A DNA stretch of 64,000 nt from positions 60,978 through 124,977 of the forward strand of contig NZ_JAFELM010000019.1 in NCBI RefSeq assembly GCF_016890225.1, written 5' to 3'. The notes under the pieces are model-generated. The model saw nothing but the letters and a program-made list of their open reading frames with translations, was not told where the DNA came from and ran no database searches. Positions 62,765 to 64,000 of this stretch are shown here, one piece after another (position 1 is the first letter of the stretch; every line of letters begins with the position of its first letter). A program made the position numbers and the translations under genes. The DNA comes from Bacillus suaedaesalsae (GTDB lineage: Bacteria; Bacillota; Bacilli; Bacillales; SA4).

Positions 62765-63883
62765 TCAAAAACTAGCGTTTTTTACTTCTTCTACCTCTTG
62801 TGTAATAGCCCAAATAAAACCAGCTAATTCTCTGGCAACTGCAGTAATTGCTTTTCCACTTTCTTTTCCTCTTGATAATAATCGGTAATACTTTTTATGA
62901 AGTCGGTTTTGTGCTTTCCAGGATATCGCTTGAATAGTGGGGGACTGTCCATTTTGTCGTCTCATCAATTCTCCTTTAACTGACGGTTGATAACGATAAC
63001 TCCATGCAGCTTCTACTAATAAGCGTCGTACATGACGATTCCCTGTTTTTGTGATGCTCCCTTGTATTCTTCTTTCACCACTTGAGTATTCACTTGGTAT
63101 TAAACCAATATAGGCCATTAATTGTGTTGGTGATGAGAAACGTTTGAAAGAACCTATCTCCGCTACAAGACTAGTCGCAGTAATAAGAGCTACACCTCTT
63201 AGTGATTGTAAGGCTTGAATGGTTGGGGCGTGTACGCCCTCCGTTGCCTGAACTCTAATTTCTTCCTCTAGTCTTAAAATTCGTTGTTCTAGCTCTTTCA
63301 ATTGATGATAATATTCTTGAAAGACCACACGTAGTTTGGAGCTTTCAAATTTTAATGCATCCAGCCATCTACGATATTTGACCGTCCATTTGTTCACACC
63401 TGACGGTGGCTTAATGTTATTACGAAGCAAAAATTTACTCAAACGGTGCCTTGCCCTAAGTTCATCTTCTTTTGCATCTTCACGACATCTTACAAGATCA
63501 CGGAGAGCTTCATCCTCTTCGTTTGGAACATAGATGTTAGTTAATTCTCCTGCTCGATATAACTGAGCCAGTCGAATAGAGTCTCTACGATCTGTCTTAA
63601 TACGTTCACCTGGTCTTTTAGGTATGAGAGATGGGGCTATCACATCACAATGAACACCTAGGGAAAGTAATAATCTATATAGTGGGTATCCAGTTGGACC
63701 GGCTTCATAACAGACTCGAAGAGTCTCGGTGTTTCCAAGTTTATTTATTAATTTCCTAACTGCTTCTGGTGTGTGAGGAATTACTCCCCAGTATCTCGGC
63801 TCTTCTCGCCCCTCATCCGCGATCGCAACTGCAATTTTTTCTTTTGATACGTCTAAACCTACATATTTTATGGTATCCTTCAT
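62765..63883 (-). CDS. IS110-family DEDD transposase
   Basis: A 372-residue recombinase. The RuvC-like N-terminal domain has YVGLDVSKEKIAVAIAD (Asp11), CYEAGPTGYPLYRLL (Glu60) and KTDRRDSIRLAQLYRAG (Asp98 and Asp101). The C-terminal Transposase_20 domain has LRGVALITATSLVAEIGSFK, LMAYIGLIPSEYSSG and QGSITKTGNRHVRRLL with the conserved Ser. AAGGAG lies upstream of the ATG. It appears intact. Length is typical. Confidence 0.93.
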   Translation of the reverse strand: MKDTIKYVGLDVSKEKIAVAIADEGREEPRYWGVIPHTPEAVRKLINKLGNTETLRVCYEAGPTGYPLYRLLLSLGVHCDVIAPSLIPKRPGERIKTDRRDSIRLAQLYRAGELTNIYVPNEEDEALRDLVRCREDAKEDELRARHRLSKFLLRNNIKPPSGVNKWTVKYRRWLDALKFESSKLRVVFQEYYHQLKELEQRILRLEEEIRVQATEGVHAPTIQALQSLRGVALITATSLVAEIGSFKRFSSPTQLMAYIGLIPSEYSSGERRIQGSITKTGNRHVRRLLVEAAWSYRYQPSVKGELMRRQNGQSPTIQAISWKAQNRLHKKYYRLLSRGKESGKAITAVARELAGFIWAITQEVEEVKNASF

Positions 63884-64000
63884 AATAACTAGCTCCTTCC
63901 GTAATGTAGCTCTGATTTGGTTTGTTTTTACCAGTAAACATTCTAACCAAATTAACCTACGATGTTACGAGTAAGGAGCTAGTTTCGTTCATGATAACTC

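Larger units (their letters stand above)
62191..63992. mobile_element. IS110-family element (IS1111-like), nearly whole
   Basis: ATGAACGAAACT (62191-62202) and AGTTTCGTTCAT (63981-63992) are exact 12-bp inverted repeats, close to the ends. Between them is a DEDD transposase on the minus strand and a 560-bp non-coding region past its stop. Subterminal repeats and a long non-coding segment on the 3' side of the transposase are IS1111 features. Insertion inside a REP palindrome and no visible target duplication fit the IS110 family. Confidence 0.85.

Noticed and set aside
62191..63992. Possible composite transposon at the right edge
   Set aside because: Only one IS is visible, and its ends and transposase explain the segment.

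Overview
The window looks like the chromosome of a low-GC Gram-positive endospore former of the family Bacillaceae. The evidence is AT-rich DNA, strong AGGAGG-type ribosome sites, ComK, ScoC, PrsA, EcsABC, sporulation-type mini-proteins and a collagen-like exosporium-type gene. From about 5.5 kb to 62 kb the gene order follows, from memory, the Bacillus subtilis block sipV-yhjE-yhjD-comK-yhzC ... yhfN ... lcfB(yhfL) ... yhfI-yhfH ... hemY-hemH-hemE-pbpF-hmoB(yhgC)-yhfA-yhaA-ecsC-ecsB-ecsA-hit-trpP-yhaH-scoC-yhaI ... prsA. Several gene groups absent from that block are interspersed.

Layout. 0-5.2 kb: a Liv-type ABC transporter (binding lipoprotein plus the start of an ATPase) beside a 1075-residue MalT-like/BTAD regulator. 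5.5-11.5 kb: signal peptidase and a VTT membrane protein, an S9 peptidase flanked by two related mobile repeats, YhjD, ComK and an IDEAL-domain protein. 11.5-13.1 kb: an acidic surface protein with an LPVTA sorting signal and its sortase. 13.5-20.4 kb: a chemoreceptor, an ArsR-type regulator with an MFS exporter, and the glyoxylate-shunt pair aceB-aceA. 20.6-31.8 kb: a coiled-coil protein, a small P-loop kinase-like protein, an M48 protease, AzlCD, small membrane and lipoproteins, an enoyl-CoA hydratase, acyl-CoA ligase LcfB behind a FadR-like operator, a DUF378 protein behind a perfect palindrome, and YhfI. 32-38 kb: the late haem genes hemE-hemH-hemY and pbpF. 38-50.5 kb: HmoB, transporter YhfA, a collagen-like gene with an early TGA, a Fur-box-controlled iron-siderophore uptake operon divergent from a ferredoxin-NADP reductase, an LLM oxidoreductase, a PAP2 phosphatase and YhaA. 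51-62 kb: ecsABC, hit, trpP behind a TRAP-like leader, yhaH, scoC, yhaI, small membrane proteins, three tandem YjcZ-type mini-genes and prsA. The right edge is an IS110-family (IS1111-like) element.

The most distinctive content is repetitive DNA. A GC-rich REP-like palindrome (about 100 bp) recurs at about 6.96, 9.13, 13.4, 15.9, 41.9 and 62.1 kb. In some copies it is the cargo of non-coding elements with ISL3-like ends (GGCTCTGTTAAA or GGCTCTTTTCGTAAAG), and two of those have exact 8-bp target duplications. The IS110-family element sits inside one REP copy. Upstream of ecsA lies a separate degenerate repeat with an AAATGAGGTGTTT box recurring about every 63 bp.

All homology statements are from reading the translated sequence and recall of families; no searches were run. 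No rRNA, tRNA, CRISPR array or prophage was seen.
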